DNA of 5,990 bases from Opitutia bacterium (GCA_003157575.1 PMKA01000449.1:6859-12848); one strand, 5' to 3'; positions 1 to 5,990 are shown, numbered from the stretch's first letter. The notes: generated by a model from the letters alone, not told the origin. Program-made: numbers and translations.

Positions 1-581
1 AGGGCGCGGCCGATGCGGCCGGAGATCGGGGCGCGTACCTGCGTATGTTCGAGGTCGAGCCGGGCGGTATCGAGCTGCGCGCGCGCTTCGAGCGCGAGGG
101 CGCGGCGGCTCTCTGCTTCCTCGCTGGAGAGGGCGGAGGCGGCAACCAGCTCATCTGCGCGCCGGGCCTCGCTGGCAGCGACCTCGGCGCGGGCTGCGGC
201 AAGGTCGAACTGCGCCTGATACCAGCGCGGATCGATGGTGAAGAGCACATCGCCCTTGTTCACGAGCTGGCCGGCGGCGAAGTTCACGGTGTCGAGGTGG
301 CCCGAAACGCGGGCGCGCAGCTCGACCGTCTCGGTGGCGTCGACGTGGCCGGTGAGCTCCTCGTACTCGGTGACGAGCTGCCGTTCGACGGGAGCGACCG
401 TGACCTTGGGAGCGAGCGGAGCCGGCGGGACCGCGGCGGAGGTCTGTGCGGCGTGGGTGTGCGATGGCAGGGCGAGAAAGCCGACGCTGGCGGCGGCGAC
501 GAACAGCCCGGTGGCGAGGAGCCAGAGACGGGGGCTCGGACGGGCGACAATCGGGAGGGAAGGAGTGGTAGGACTAGACAT
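1..581 (-). CDS. RND efflux periplasmic adaptor (membrane fusion protein, HlyD/AcrA/MexE-like), N-terminal part, cut by window edge
   Basis: The frame is open from ATG 581 to the window edge and gives 193 residues, roughly half of a typical adaptor of about 400. Residues 1-20 are a polar N-terminus, 21-39 a hydrophobic segment (LLATGLFVAAASVGFLALP), and THAAQ near 42-46 offers a signal-peptidase site. Residues about 83-118 form the first half of the lipoyl-like domain (VELRARVSGHLDTVNF, then GQLVNKGDVLFTIDPRWYQ). Residues about 121-181 are an Ala/Glu/Arg-rich helical hairpin. The second lipoyl half begins at VRAPISGRIGRA (182-193), a hallmark of AcrA/MexE-type adaptors. In this family the adaptor links an inner-membrane RND pump to an outer-membrane channel, and the pump gene normally follows, which here would be beyond the left edge. 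An in-frame stop lies upstream with no other ATG between, so ATG 581 is the best start. It has no clear Shine-Dalgarno. Substrate specificity cannot be read from this fragment. Confidence 0.93.
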   Translation of the reverse strand, partial: MSSPTTPSLPIVARPSPRLWLLATGLFVAAASVGFLALPSHTHAAQTSAAVPPAPLAPKVTVAPVERQLVTEYEELTGHVDATETVELRARVSGHLDTVNFAAGQLVNKGDVLFTIDPRWYQAQFDLAAARAEVAASEARRADELVAASALSSEEAESRRALALEARAQLDTARLDLEHTQVRAPISGRIGRA

Positions 582-739
582 GGCGGAGAGGACTGGACGT
601 TTGGCGATGTTTTTGGGTAGTAGGCGGGGTAGCGTGGATTGGGGAGGTCGGTCGAAAGCGGCCAGAGCTTCGGCTTATTGGTTAGGCGAGCATGGTTAAG
701 GAGGACTAATAGTTGACTGGTTAGCTAGCTTTTCGTCAC
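582..739 (-). promoter_or_regulatory. Leader/control region of the efflux adaptor gene with a tetR-operator half-site
   Basis: This non-coding stretch separates the tetR terminator from the adaptor ATG. On the plus strand, 709-718 reads ATAGTTGACT, identical for ten bases to 1407-1416 in the tetR operator/promoter. On the minus strand a possible -10 (TATTAG, 711-706) lies directly after GTCAAC, the same relative place as the tetR -10. No good -35 is visible. Next to it is a perfect 8-base palindrome AGCTAGCT (723-730). TGGTTA also occurs three times on the plus strand, starting at 679, 693 and 718. If this -10 is used, the adaptor mRNA has a leader of roughly 115-120 bases. The likely role is repression of the efflux operon by the neighbouring TetR protein. 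The repeat is seen; its function is inferred. Confidence 0.5.
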
Positions 740-768
740 AAAAAATGCGCATGTCGAGAGGCATGCGC
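740..768 (-). terminator. Rho-independent terminator of tetR
   Basis: On the minus strand, seven bases after the tetR stop codon, GCGCATG (768-762) pairs perfectly with CATGCGC (753-747) around an 8-base loop. One A is followed by a run of six T (745-740). This is a classic intrinsic terminator. It should insulate the adaptor gene from tetR transcription, so the adaptor gene needs its own promoter in 582-739. Confidence 0.85.
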
Positions 769-775
769 GTTGGAT

Positions 776-1393
776 TCAGGTTAAGACGGCGACGGGAGCT
801 TTGGCGCCGAGGAGCCCGAGCGCCAAGTCGGGAAGATGCCGGAGAACCTCCGGGTTGTTCAGGATGCGGGCCTGGCTGACGCTGCCTTCGACCAGAGCGG
901 CAAAGGCGAGGGCTTTTTCCGCCGGATCGCAGGCCGGGATGAGTCCGGCGGCGACGGCGTCGCGGATGGCGGACTCGTAGTAACGGCGCTTGCGGCTGAG
1001 GAGTTCGCGAATCTTGAGATTGACCGGGTTGTTGCAGGTGCAGGTCTCGGAACCTACGGACACCACGGGGCAGCCGAGCACCTTGCCATGCTTCTGCTTC
1101 ACCTCGACCTGAAGTTCATAGACGGCAGTCAGGTAGCCGGTGATGCGGGCCAGCGGGTCGAGCGACGGGGAGAATGCGGTGTCGAGCCGTTGCTTCCAGG
1201 AATTCTCCCAGAGCCGTTCCAACGCCGCGACCGCCAGCTCCGACTTCGAGCTGAAGAAATAGTAGAAGCTGCCTTTCTTCACGTCGGCGCGCTTGCAGAT
1301 GTCGTCGATCGTGACGGCGCCGTAGCTCTCTTCCCATATCAGGTCGAGAGCGGCATCCATCAATCGTTCGTTGGCATCTGAGGTGCGGCCCAT
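776..1393 (-). CDS. TetR/AcrR-family transcriptional repressor
   Basis: The 205-residue protein is a normal TetR length. The N-terminal DNA-binding domain spans about residues 8-56. Its helix-turn-helix covers TIDDICKRADVKKGSFYYFF (28-47), the family pattern in which the recognition helix ends in G-S-F-Y-Y-F-F, followed by the SKSEL helix start. The rest is a mostly helical ligand-binding and dimer domain. It contains an unusual cysteine group, GCPVVSVGSETCTC, with C108, C118 and C120. A cysteine at about this position (C106) is the redox sensor in E. coli NemR, so thiol or electrophile sensing is conceivable but inferred. The gene stands directly upstream of an efflux adaptor gene, the usual arrangement for a local repressor of an RND pump. 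A palindrome in its own promoter suggests autoregulation. ATG 1393 has no Shine-Dalgarno and lies about 10 bases after a putative -10, so the mRNA may be almost leaderless. Family assignment is secure; ligand and targets are not known. Confidence 0.95.
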   Translation of the reverse strand: MGRTSDANERLMDAALDLIWEESYGAVTIDDICKRADVKKGSFYYFFSSKSELAVAALERLWENSWKQRLDTAFSPSLDPLARITGYLTAVYELQVEVKQKHGKVLGCPVVSVGSETCTCNNPVNLKIRELLSRKRRYYESAIRDAVAAGLIPACDPAEKALAFAALVEGSVSQARILNNPEVLRHLPDLALGLLGAKAPVAVLT

Positions 1394-1403
1394 GTTGGCC
1401 AGA

Positions 1404-1431
1404 GATATAGTTGACTAAATGGTCAAGTCAA
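1404..1431 (-). promoter_or_regulatory. Promoter of tetR
   Basis: On the minus strand TTGACT (1431-1426, five of six matches to TTGACA) is followed after 16 bases by TATATC (1409-1404, four of six matches to TATAAT). Transcription would begin near 1396-1398, only a few bases before ATG 1393. The spacer is almost entirely filled by the palindromic operator, so bound repressor would block RNA polymerase. The match to sigma-70 consensus is good, but no transcript data support it here. Confidence 0.6.
1411..1426. promoter_or_regulatory. Palindromic operator, probable TetR binding site
   Basis: TTGACTAAATGGTCAA is an inverted repeat with arms TTGAC/GTCAA and a further A-T pair inside. Only one mismatched pair and the centre break the symmetry. 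It lies between the -35 and -10 of tetR, a standard position for TetR-family autorepression. A further GTCAA follows at 1427-1431. Half of the site with its flank (ATAGTTGACT) is repeated upstream of the adaptor gene at 709-718. The palindrome is seen; binding by the adjacent regulator is inferred. Confidence 0.65.
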
Positions 1432-1681
1432 GCCGGCAAATGAAAATATCCGGGTAAAAAGAGGCTCGGCGTAGTGCGCGTGCACCAGCCGGGAAGAGAA
1501 AGCGGACCCGTACCGCCACCGGCTGGGGGCGATCCCAAAGACGCCATGTCTTGACCTTTGACAAAAGACTGTCCGCCGGAATTCGCGGGTGCGTGCCGCC
1601 TCGACCCACGCAGGTTAGGGGCGGCGCACGGACTCGCGGTGGGGCTGTTCCTTTGGTGCGTCGCGCAATACCCTGTCGAAG
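1432..1681. other. Intergenic region without a convincing gene
   Basis: This stretch lies between the transglutaminase-like operon and the tetR promoter. Short open frames exist on both strands (for example 64 codons at 1609-1415 on the minus strand and 69-76 codons at 1551-1788 on the plus strand). Their translations are Arg/Pro-rich with no recognisable motif, and two of them run into the neighbouring gene. The only structured element seen is the hairpin at 1463-1490. Confidence 0.6.
1456..1490 (-). terminator. Possible terminator of the transglutaminase-like operon
   Basis: On the minus strand GGC-TGGTGC (1490-1482) can pair with GCACTA-(C)-GCC (1477-1468) around the four-base loop ACGC, with one bulged base. 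One of the pairs is a G-T wobble. An alternative outer pairing is GGCT (1490-1487) with AGCC (1466-1463). Five T follow at 1460-1456. The gap between the main stem and the T run and the distance of almost 200 bases from the stop codon at 1682 make it weaker than the tetR terminator. It would keep operon transcripts from running into tetR. Confidence 0.35.
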
Positions 1682-3685
1682 CTATTGGGATCGCCGCAGT
1701 ACCACCGCGGTCCGGTCTGCCTTCGCCACGTCCGACAGAAATCTTTGGAAATCAGCGTAGGCGTTCACTGGCACAATCCCCGGAGTGAGCGTGAGCATCC
1801 GATGGTGGACGACCGCCCGGCCTTCACATTCGAAGGAACTCTCGTATGACCCATAGGGACCCGTCAGCACCGCTTTCGGGGGAAGCTCATCCACGTTGAA
1901 CCCGGCCGGCAATCGCATAACCTCCTCGTCGTGCTCGCCCACCGGCGGAATCTGAACGGGCATCAGGCGGTCCTTCTCCACAAACCTCGGGATCGGGTCG
2001 CGGTTCAGAACATGAAGTCGCACCAGCATGAGTCCACCTTGCAGGAATTGGACAAAACTCGGAGCCGAGAATCCGAAGCCAACAAAGCAGCAGCCAGAGA
2101 CGCGATCGTCGTCGGCAGTCACATTCGTCACCACCGCGCCCCGCAAGTCCCCGCCCAGGCTCTCTCCAACCTTCTTGCCCTGATCGTTGGTCGACGTCGT
2201 CCGCAGCCAATGTCGTGCGTGTGCGCCCGCCTGGCCAACGCCGCCAAATGACCGCTTCCCTGACACTGATCCGTCGGCTGACAGCGAGAACTCAGCCTTC
2301 GTTTCAACCATATACTCTGGATTGACCGGCAACGCAGGCAGCGTCGTCAACGCTTCGCTGCCTTCAGCGCAAATAAGCACGTTGGAGCCCTGCAACTGCT
2401 GCGGAAGGTCTCCCAAGATCGTATCCGGGTCCGTCGGATCGAAAAACAACAGCCGGCCCAATCGGTAAACCGGCAAGACGGCTGGCAGGGCGACCGTCGC
2501 ATCGACTTCGATCGCCACAATCACGTGATTGAACTGCCAGGGCGACGGCCATTCTGGATAAACATCACCAAACATCTTCGGCCTGGCCAAGGTCGGATAG
2601 GCCCTTATCCCCGCCTCCCGGAGCATCGTCCGCAACAGGTACGCCTTGTCTTTGCAGTCGCCCCACCCTCTGGCCAGGACCTCGGAACCCTTTCGCGCCC
2701 GGTAGCCGAAGCCAATGCCAATATCCCGACTCACCTCGGCGTAACGCAATTCCTGCACATGGGAGCCGAGCGCGCGGATCTTGGCCAGATCGTCGGGACA
2801 GTTCGCCACGAGCTTCCGCACCGCGGCGGCGAGCGCCGGATCGGTATCGCTCTGGCTGGCATTCAACCGGTCCACCCAGCCTACGGCTTCTCCCCAAGTG
2901 TTGAATCCGCTGGGCAGTTCCGCCCCGTGCCCCGGCGCTGGATTGATCGAGACCATTAATTCCGCCTCCGCTGCGTCAGGGGCAGGCACCCACGGTTCGT
3001 TGGGACGATAGGGACGGTTTCTCAGTTCCCAACAGGCCACCCGTCCGTCCGGAGAGACCGAGGCAAAAGGGGTCGCGGAGCCCTTGAGCACCGGGTGCAA
3101 CGCCCATCCGCGTGGTATCTGCAGTTCGAACCGGTCGAGCACCAGCGGGAATCGGCCGCCCAAGCCCTCTTTGACCTGCAAAAAAAGCATCGGCCCCTGT
3201 ACGCGAGTTTCGTAGCCAAAAACGTCTCCCGGCAGGGCCCCGTCGGCATAGCTAACCATCCTGGCCCGGAATTCACTGTAGACTGTCTCGCTGTCCGATT
3301 CGACGACGTCGACCCAGTCATGCCGCCGGGGGAGCTTCACCGTCTTCCCTGCCCGAATCAGCCAAGCTTCACAGCCTCGAACTGAATCGGATTTGTCGAC
3401 ATAGGAAACCCAGGCATTGGCCTCCGCTCTGCCAGCTGGTGTGAGAATCCTGATCGCCTCCCGATGGAGCCGGCTCGACCGTCCGCCGTCCTCAACCGTC
3501 ACCACGGTTTCGTTCAACAACACCACCGCCGGGGCAGCGCCCGCGAGATCAGGCGTCGGCTGGCTGGCGGCCGCTTGCAGCCACGGTGGCGGCCCTGCGA
3601 AAGCCGCGGTGCTCACAGCGAGCAGCCAGGTCGGCGGCAACAGCCACCGCCGCGCGAACCGGATCAGGTTGAACTCCCGGCTCAT
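1682..3685 (-). CDS. Exported DUF3857/transglutaminase-like protein with intact catalytic triad
   Basis: The 667-residue protein starts with a signal peptide: hydrophobic WLLPPTWLLAVSTAAFA (about 14-30), with likely cleavage after AFA30. Residues about 55-240 match the pattern of DUF3857, including LPGDVFGYETRV (151-162). Residues about 285-430 are a transglutaminase-like core: C344 in RGWGDCKDKAYLLRTMLREA, H387 in QFNHVIVAIEV and D416 in LLFFDPTDPD. These sit in the order and contexts of the Cys-His-Asp triad of papain-fold transglutaminases, so the enzyme is probably active. Bacterial members of this superfamily cleave, transfer or cross-link amide bonds; the substrate cannot be told. Residues about 455-655 form a beta-rich C-terminal domain like that of DUF3857/DUF3858 proteins. 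The start overlaps the upstream paralogue's stop (ATGA) and has a Shine-Dalgarno-like AGGGG at 3697-3693, seven bases before the ATG. No transmembrane helix is seen after the signal, so a periplasmic or exported location is likely. Confidence 0.9.
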   Translation of the reverse strand: MSREFNLIRFARRWLLPPTWLLAVSTAAFAGPPPWLQAAASQPTPDLAGAAPAVVLLNETVVTVEDGGRSSRLHREAIRILTPAGRAEANAWVSYVDKSDSVRGCEAWLIRAGKTVKLPRRHDWVDVVESDSETVYSEFRARMVSYADGALPGDVFGYETRVQGPMLFLQVKEGLGGRFPLVLDRFELQIPRGWALHPVLKGSATPFASVSPDGRVACWELRNRPYRPNEPWVPAPDAAEAELMVSINPAPGHGAELPSGFNTWGEAVGWVDRLNASQSDTDPALAAAVRKLVANCPDDLAKIRALGSHVQELRYAEVSRDIGIGFGYRARKGSEVLARGWGDCKDKAYLLRTMLREAGIRAYPTLARPKMFGDVYPEWPSPWQFNHVIVAIEVDATVALPAVLPVYRLGRLLFFDPTDPDTILGDLPQQLQGSNVLICAEGSEALTTLPALPVNPEYMVETKAEFSLSADGSVSGKRSFGGVGQAGAHARHWLRTTSTNDQGKKVGESLGGDLRGAVVTNVTADDDRVSGCCFVGFGFSAPSFVQFLQGGLMLVRLHVLNRDPIPRFVEKDRLMPVQIPPVGEHDEEVMRLPAGFNVDELPPKAVLTGPYGSYESSFECEGRAVVHHRMLTLTPGIVPVNAYADFQRFLSDVAKADRTAVVLRRSQ

Positions 3686-3697
3686 TGGGCCACCCCT
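3682..3697 (-). promoter_or_regulatory. ATGA stop/start overlap with ribosome-binding site
   Basis: The stop TGA (3684-3682) of the 713-residue gene overlaps the ATG (3685-3683) of the 667-residue gene. AGGGG (3697-3693) precedes that ATG by seven bases. This fixes the start of the downstream gene and indicates translational coupling, which favours matched production of the two paralogues. Confidence 0.8.
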
Positions 3698-5823
3698 GGG
3701 ACCGACTCCGGGTGCGCCGCCTCCGCCGCAGGCGACGGCGCCCGCACCGGCGCCGCCCCCGTCCGCCTCAGCATGATCGCATGAGTATCTGATTCATGAA
3801 TACTCTCGAAGAGCCGCCGCAATTCCGGGTAGTTCTCCGTCCGGCACCCGAGGGCCCGATTTCCTCCGAGCGCGAAGTGGCGCTGATAGACCAGCAGCCG
3901 CCGTGCGGCGGCGTACCCCATCGAGAAGGTCGCCCCCAGCGAGGCATCCGGATTGCCCACATTGGGCGGAGCACTGGCCTGCTCCATTTCAAATCCTTCC
4001 GGCAGGACGATCTCGACGTCGTCGTACTCGGCCCAGCCGCGCGGAAAGAAAACCGGGTACCTGCGCTTGACCGGGGCGAATCTCGCCGGCCGGCCCGCAG
4101 CGAAGAAACCGGGAGCCAGCACCAGCCGCGACCCAGCGCGTTCCGCGTATCCTGGCACCCGCACATGGTAGCGCACCGTCACCGGAAGACCGGGCGTGCC
4201 GAAGTTCTCCCAATGGATGTCGCTCACTTCCGCCGTCGGCAGGCGCTTGGCAACCTCCTCGCGCAAATCCCGGTCGATGACATCTGGAGCCTTGTTCCAC
4301 TCTTCCTCTTTCACATCGACCGCGAGATGGCCGGTCATCGCCTGTTCGACGCTCCCCTCCAGCGTCCCTTCCGCGTCAAGGGCAAATCGCCCTTTCCTGT
4401 GCGATTGCGACATCTCGGCCGGCGATACGGTCGTGTCTTCAAACAGGACCTTCCGGGAATCGCAAAGCAGGGCCGTCACTCCTTCGTCCCGCCAGTCCAG
4501 CATGCCGCATGGCACCCAATAATGCCCTGGGGCGAAGAACTGCCACCGCCCGCCCGCCCGTACTGCGATCTGCTCACGGTCCAGGAAATCCCAGCCTTTC
4601 GGAATATTGACGTTGAACAGATCAGTCCGGCTCGCATTTCGCGCCAGTTTCACCTCAAAGCCCGCCGCGCGGGCCAGCCCGGCGAACAGATAGTCGATAT
4701 CGCCCGGCATCCCACATCGCTTTTCGAGCGTTTCCTGGGGTTTCCGCCTGCTGTCCGACTTCTCGCGCAACCGCTTCGCCTCCCGCAGCTCCGGCGTGTC
4801 GTTCCACAAGAAATTGGCGATCTCCTTCTGGCAGAACCCGTACAGGCGGCCCAGCTTCTCCGCATCGTTGGCGGCGCCCGCGACCAGCCTCGAAGCCAAT
4901 GTCATCACCGAACGGCTTGGCGTGGTCGAATCGCTGAACTTCTCGTCCCAAAATTTGCTCACGTGCTGCCATTGCTCGCCAATCTCGGACCGGCTGTCGT
5001 TGCCCACAACCATGACCCACGCCCGATAATCGCGTTCGGGCGGCATGCTCTCCTCCTCCTCAAAGGGCGGCAGATTTCGCGCTGTGACGACCATGCCCAG
5101 AGCCGTTTTTTTCAACTCGGCGCCCGGGCAGTTGAACCAAAGCAGCGAATAGTTCACAACGTAGTTTTCCACCGCAAATGTGAACTCCCGGACAGGCAGT
5201 TTCTCCTGGCAAAAGAAGGTCAGGAAATGGGTTCGCGCATACCAACCATCCAATCGGCCTGTCCATCGGTACTCGACCACATCCCCGGGAGCGAGATTTG
5301 GAAAGACAAACGCGATCTGCGTCATCCTGACATCGCCGAATTTGGCCATGGCGCTCTCCATGAGATCGGTTTTCTTGAGACTGATCACGGTCCCGTCGAC
5401 TTTGATGACTTGGGCGGAAACGCTCTCGACGGACTGTCTAAACCTGCCCTCGATGTTCAGCTTGCCCCGATCTTCGACTCCCTTTTGGGTATAGATCTTC
5501 GCCCGGACATAATGCTCGGCCAGCAGGTCGCTACGGTCGGTGTCCAGAGTGCAGCGGGAGAACAATATCTCCGCGTCCGCCCCGGGACTCGAGGTCGAGT
5601 CTTTTGCCGCGAGATCCGCCGGGCTGATCGGGTCCCAATGCGGCTTCGCGACGGAACCGGTGCGCGCCAACAAAAAGAGCCCCGCGCCAGCCAGCAGGAG
5701 GCGAAGGGGTGGAAGGCGGAGCGTGACAAGCGGGCGATAGCTTCCACGGTTTGTTCTGCGCCGATTCGGAAAACATGGGGTCATTGCGGTCTGCTGTCCG
5801 TGATCCGTTCGCCGCGACGCCAC
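3682..5823 (-). CDS. Exported DUF3857/transglutaminase-like protein lacking the catalytic triad
   Basis: From GTG 5823 the product is 713 residues; from the internal ATG 5784 (residue 14) it is 700. Neither start has a good Shine-Dalgarno. The N-terminus is Arg-rich, followed by a hydrophobic stretch LRLLLAGAGLFLLA (about 40-53) and a possible cleavage site after SVA59, so export or membrane anchoring is likely. Residues about 80-250 carry DUF3857 features, including KVDGTVISL (141-149) and FPNLAPGDVVEYRW (174-187). Residues about 300-440 fit a transglutaminase-like core: PQETLEKRCGMPGDIDYLF leads into AGLARAAGFEVKLA. Aligned by eye with the downstream paralogue, the catalytic positions become P373 (Cys), Q418 (His) and A431 (Asp). 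C370 is three residues away and is an unlikely substitute. A beta-rich region (about 475-680) and a Pro/Ala-rich tail (about 686-713) follow. It is probably a non-catalytic partner, binding module or scaffold for the co-transcribed enzyme; this role is inferred, while family membership is fairly secure. Confidence 0.88.
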   Translation of the reverse strand: MASRRTDHGQQTAMTPCFPNRRRTNRGSYRPLVTLRLPPLRLLLAGAGLFLLARTGSVAKPHWDPISPADLAAKDSTSSPGADAEILFSRCTLDTDRSDLLAEHYVRAKIYTQKGVEDRGKLNIEGRFRQSVESVSAQVIKVDGTVISLKKTDLMESAMAKFGDVRMTQIAFVFPNLAPGDVVEYRWTGRLDGWYARTHFLTFFCQEKLPVREFTFAVENYVVNYSLLWFNCPGAELKKTALGMVVTARNLPPFEEEESMPPERDYRAWVMVVGNDSRSEIGEQWQHVSKFWDEKFSDSTTPSRSVMTLASRLVAGAANDAEKLGRLYGFCQKEIANFLWNDTPELREAKRLREKSDSRRKPQETLEKRCGMPGDIDYLFAGLARAAGFEVKLARNASRTDLFNVNIPKGWDFLDREQIAVRAGGRWQFFAPGHYWVPCGMLDWRDEGVTALLCDSRKVLFEDTTVSPAEMSQSHRKGRFALDAEGTLEGSVEQAMTGHLAVDVKEEEWNKAPDVIDRDLREEVAKRLPTAEVSDIHWENFGTPGLPVTVRYHVRVPGYAERAGSRLVLAPGFFAAGRPARFAPVKRRYPVFFPRGWAEYDDVEIVLPEGFEMEQASAPPNVGNPDASLGATFSMGYAAARRLLVYQRHFALGGNRALGCRTENYPELRRLFESIHESDTHAIMLRRTGAAPVRAPSPAAEAAHPESVPGVAQ

Positions 5824-5867
5824 GCCCCAGCACAGCGCGGCGCTTCCTGCTCTGGGATGCGCTGCAT
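5781..5867 (-). CDS. Possible 28-residue upstream (leader) ORF
   Basis: ATG 5867 opens a 28-codon frame rich in Arg, Glu and Pro. Its TGA (5783-5781) overlaps the internal ATG 5784 of the 713-residue gene as ATGA, the same junction seen between the two large genes. It shows no similarity that I recognise. A TATATA (5877-5872) lies just upstream, so a transcript from it could be nearly leaderless. In GC-rich DNA a frame this short is easily chance. It is listed because, if translated, it would favour ATG 5784 as the real start of the large gene. Confidence 0.2.
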   Translation of the reverse strand: MQRIPEQEAPRCAGAWRRGERITDSRPQ

Positions 5868-5990
5868 GGTCTATATAGAGCCTGTCCCAAAACCGGGGAT
5901 TCTGAAAGTGGGGCCATCATTTGACATACATGGCGGGAGCGGGTGCGGAAAGCAGGGGTCGTTTTTCGCGTGGCTGGCGTGGGCCGGGCC
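5868..5990. other. Upstream region of the transglutaminase-like operon
   Basis: No clear gene is seen. The minus-strand TATATA at 5877-5872 is the best -10-like element, but no -35 match lies 16-18 bases upstream. A minus-strand frame is open from the window edge to a TAG just past 5873, about 38 codons, without recognisable motif. The stretch 5881-5920 alternates C-, A- and G-runs (TGTCCCAAAACCGGGGAT), which is reminiscent of insertion-sequence ends. No partner repeat or transposase is present in the window, so this is not called as a mobile element. Confidence 0.4.

Noticed and set aside
45..620. Plus-strand 191-codon open frame opposite the efflux adaptor
   Set aside because: It is antisense to a clear adaptor gene with diagnostic motifs; the translation is Gly/Arg/Glu-rich without family features. 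Long antisense frames are expected in GC-rich coding DNA.
836..1381. Plus-strand 181-codon open frame opposite tetR
   Set aside because: It mirrors the TetR coding region. The minus-strand product has an unmistakable helix-turn-helix, while this frame shows no domain.
1551..1788. Plus-strand short frames in the intergenic region
   Set aside because: Low-complexity, Arg-rich products, no ribosome-binding site, and they extend antisense into the transglutaminase-like gene.
3682..5823. C370 of the 713-residue protein as a catalytic cysteine
   Set aside because: It lies three residues before the aligned nucleophile position, and the aligned His and Asp positions are Q418 and A431, so an active triad is not supported.
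5531..5920. Minus-strand 129-codon frame overlapping the start of the 713-residue gene
   Set aside because: Beyond 5784 it is an out-of-frame reading of the signal peptide and DUF3857 region, Arg/Pro/Ser-rich with no motif. The upstream part alone is too short to support.
5921..5946. Plus-strand TTGACA and a TGGC...TGC pattern as promoter elements
   Set aside because: No AT-rich -10 occurs 16-18 bases after TTGACA, and the GG-to-GC spacing is 11 rather than the 10 bases expected for a sigma-54 promoter.

Overview
All recognisable genes in this window lie on the minus strand, so they read from right to left. The GC-rich DNA, the scarcity of Shine-Dalgarno sequences and a tandem pair of secreted DUF3857/transglutaminase-like proteins suggest a Gram-negative environmental bacterium. 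A Verrucomicrobiota (Opitutae-like) or Acidobacteriota host would fit, but this is an impression from gene content and no marker gene is present.

Right part (about 5870 to 1682): a two-gene operon encodes two large exported proteins. Each has an N-terminal signal or hydrophobic segment, a DUF3857-type beta domain, a transglutaminase-like (papain-fold) core and a beta-rich C-terminal region. The two genes overlap by four bases (ATGA), so their translation is probably coupled. The second protein (667 aa) keeps a plausible Cys-His-Asp triad (C344, H387, D416). In the first (713 aa) all three aligned positions are changed (P373, Q418, A431), which suggests an inactive paralogue paired with an active one. 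The first gene can start at GTG 5823 or ATG 5784. A 28-codon reading frame upstream ends in another ATGA overlap with that internal ATG.

Middle (1394-1681): a 288-base gap without a convincing gene. It holds a possible terminator for the operon and, at its left end, the tetR promoter.

Left part (1393 to 1): a TetR/AcrR-family repressor gene is followed by a strong intrinsic terminator. After a roughly 195-base gap comes the start of an RND-efflux periplasmic adaptor (membrane fusion protein) gene, which runs off the left edge of the window. The tetR promoter has a near-perfect 16-base palindrome between its -35 and -10 elements. A 10-base copy of one half of this site (ATAGTTGACT) recurs upstream of the adaptor gene. 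The simplest model is an autoregulated repressor that also controls the efflux operon behind it. No RNA gene, CRISPR array or intact mobile element was seen, and the two halves of the window have no evident functional link.
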